Positions 12,507-12,805 of a stretch of 12,805 nt of DNA are shown one piece after another. Numbering within the stretch: position 1 is the stretch's first letter; every line of letters starts with the position of its first letter. This DNA comes from Micromonosporaceae bacterium (GTDB taxonomy: Bacteria > Actinomycetota > Actinomycetes > Mycobacteriales > Micromonosporaceae): contig DPJL01000014.1 in the NCBI GenBank assembly GCA_003543035.1, positions 5,210 through 18,014 of the forward strand. The letters run 5' to 3'. The notes under the pieces are model-generated. The model saw nothing but the letters and a program-made list of their open reading frames with translations, had not been told where the DNA came from and did not search any database. The position numbers and the translations under genes were made by a program.

Positions 12507-12805
12507 GTGATCACACTGCGGCGAGCAAGAACCGGTCCCGCGCTGCTGATGCTCCTACTCGTCTTGGCCGGCCTGTTCACGATGCACACCCTCGGGCACT
12601 TCAGTACGCCCGGTGGCACTATGGCGCACAACGCGACTTCAACCGTCCCCGCCGACGCCGTTGCCCACAGCCAGGCAGCAGAAGCCGTGGGCAGCGGTAG
12701 CGTTGGCGATGTGGCGGTGGCGTATTTTGCGACCACACTCCCACACCAACCGCCGATGCCTATGGGCTCGGCTGTGGCATGCGTAGCCGTTCTTTGCGGT
12801 CTGAT
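12507..12805 (+). CDS. DUF6153-family small membrane protein (3' end outside window)
   Basis: The open frame from GTG 12507 to the window edge gives 99 residues. AGGAG (12496-12500) is six bases upstream. The N-terminus is basic (LRRARTGP), then a membrane segment (ALLMLLLVLAGLFTMHTLGH), a histidine-dotted extracytoplasmic stretch (H27, H31, H41, H52), and a C-terminal hydrophobic part with CVAVLCGL at the edge. The MHTLGH end of the first segment and the cysteine-containing second segment fit what I recall of DUF6153, a small actinobacterial membrane family of unknown function. It starts 13 bp after the YibE/F stop and is probably co-transcribed. Membrane topology is clear; family assignment is from memory. 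Confidence 0.75.
   Translation, partial: MITLRRARTGPALLMLLLVLAGLFTMHTLGHFSTPGGTMAHNATSTVPADAVAHSQAAEAVGSGSVGDVAVAYFATTLPHQPPMPMGSAVACVAVLCGL

Overview
The window is chromosomal DNA from a high-GC Gram-positive bacterium (Actinomycetota). Coding regions have strongly GC-biased third positions, GTG starts are frequent, and the gene families and their order are typical of actinobacteria. From memory, the order ABC1 kinase / E1-like protein / zincin_2 protein / PDZ-Lon protease / UPF0182 matches the M. tuberculosis Rv3197-Rv3193c neighbourhood. The insertion of a DUF5679 protein and a YgjP-type metallopeptidase is a variant I associate with other actinobacteria. The genus cannot be fixed from the sequence.

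Layout. 1-650 (-) is the N-terminal part of an ABC1/UbiB-type kinase, cut by the window edge. 709-1674 (-) is an E1/ThiF-like 'cyclodehydratase-domain' protein with a four-cysteine metal site. 1711-1791 is noncoding, with three DnaA-box-like sites and a perfect 14-bp hairpin. 1799-1972 (-) is a 57-residue DUF5679 zinc-ribbon-like protein that is easy to miss. A 261-bp divergent intergenic region follows, then a YgjP/SprT-like metallopeptidase (+), a zincin_2 (DUF2342) protein (-), a membrane-anchored PDZ-Lon (S16) protease (+) and a 969-residue UPF0182 membrane protein (+). At 8226-8299 is the initiator tRNA-fMet with its promoter and a strong terminator hairpin.

From about 8300 to 9776 the character changes: one intact VOC-fold gene is surrounded by fragments and small ORFs of unclear status, including a reading frame broken by an in-frame TAA. 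This looks like a decayed insertion behind the tRNA, though no integrase or attachment repeat could be found. From 9777 onward come a secreted coiled-coil protein whose C-terminal domain carries an HxxGxAxD...HxH metallopeptidase-like signature (-), then an operon-like pair of a YibE/F-family membrane protein and a DUF6153-family small membrane protein (+), the latter cut by the window edge.

Functionally the left two-thirds is a conserved envelope/proteostasis neighbourhood: three protease-like proteins, a giant membrane protein, an ABC1 kinase and an orphan E1-like protein. Several of these genes share one promoter layout: a TANNNT -10 box followed by exactly 7 or 8 bases and then the start codon. 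That predicts leaderless mRNAs, and it was used to choose several start codons. No CRISPR array, complete mobile element or rRNA was seen, and nothing here can be claimed as a proven new system. The best leads are the orphan E1-like protein, the DnaA-box cluster, the putative new peptidoglycan hydrolase and the relic region after the tRNA.
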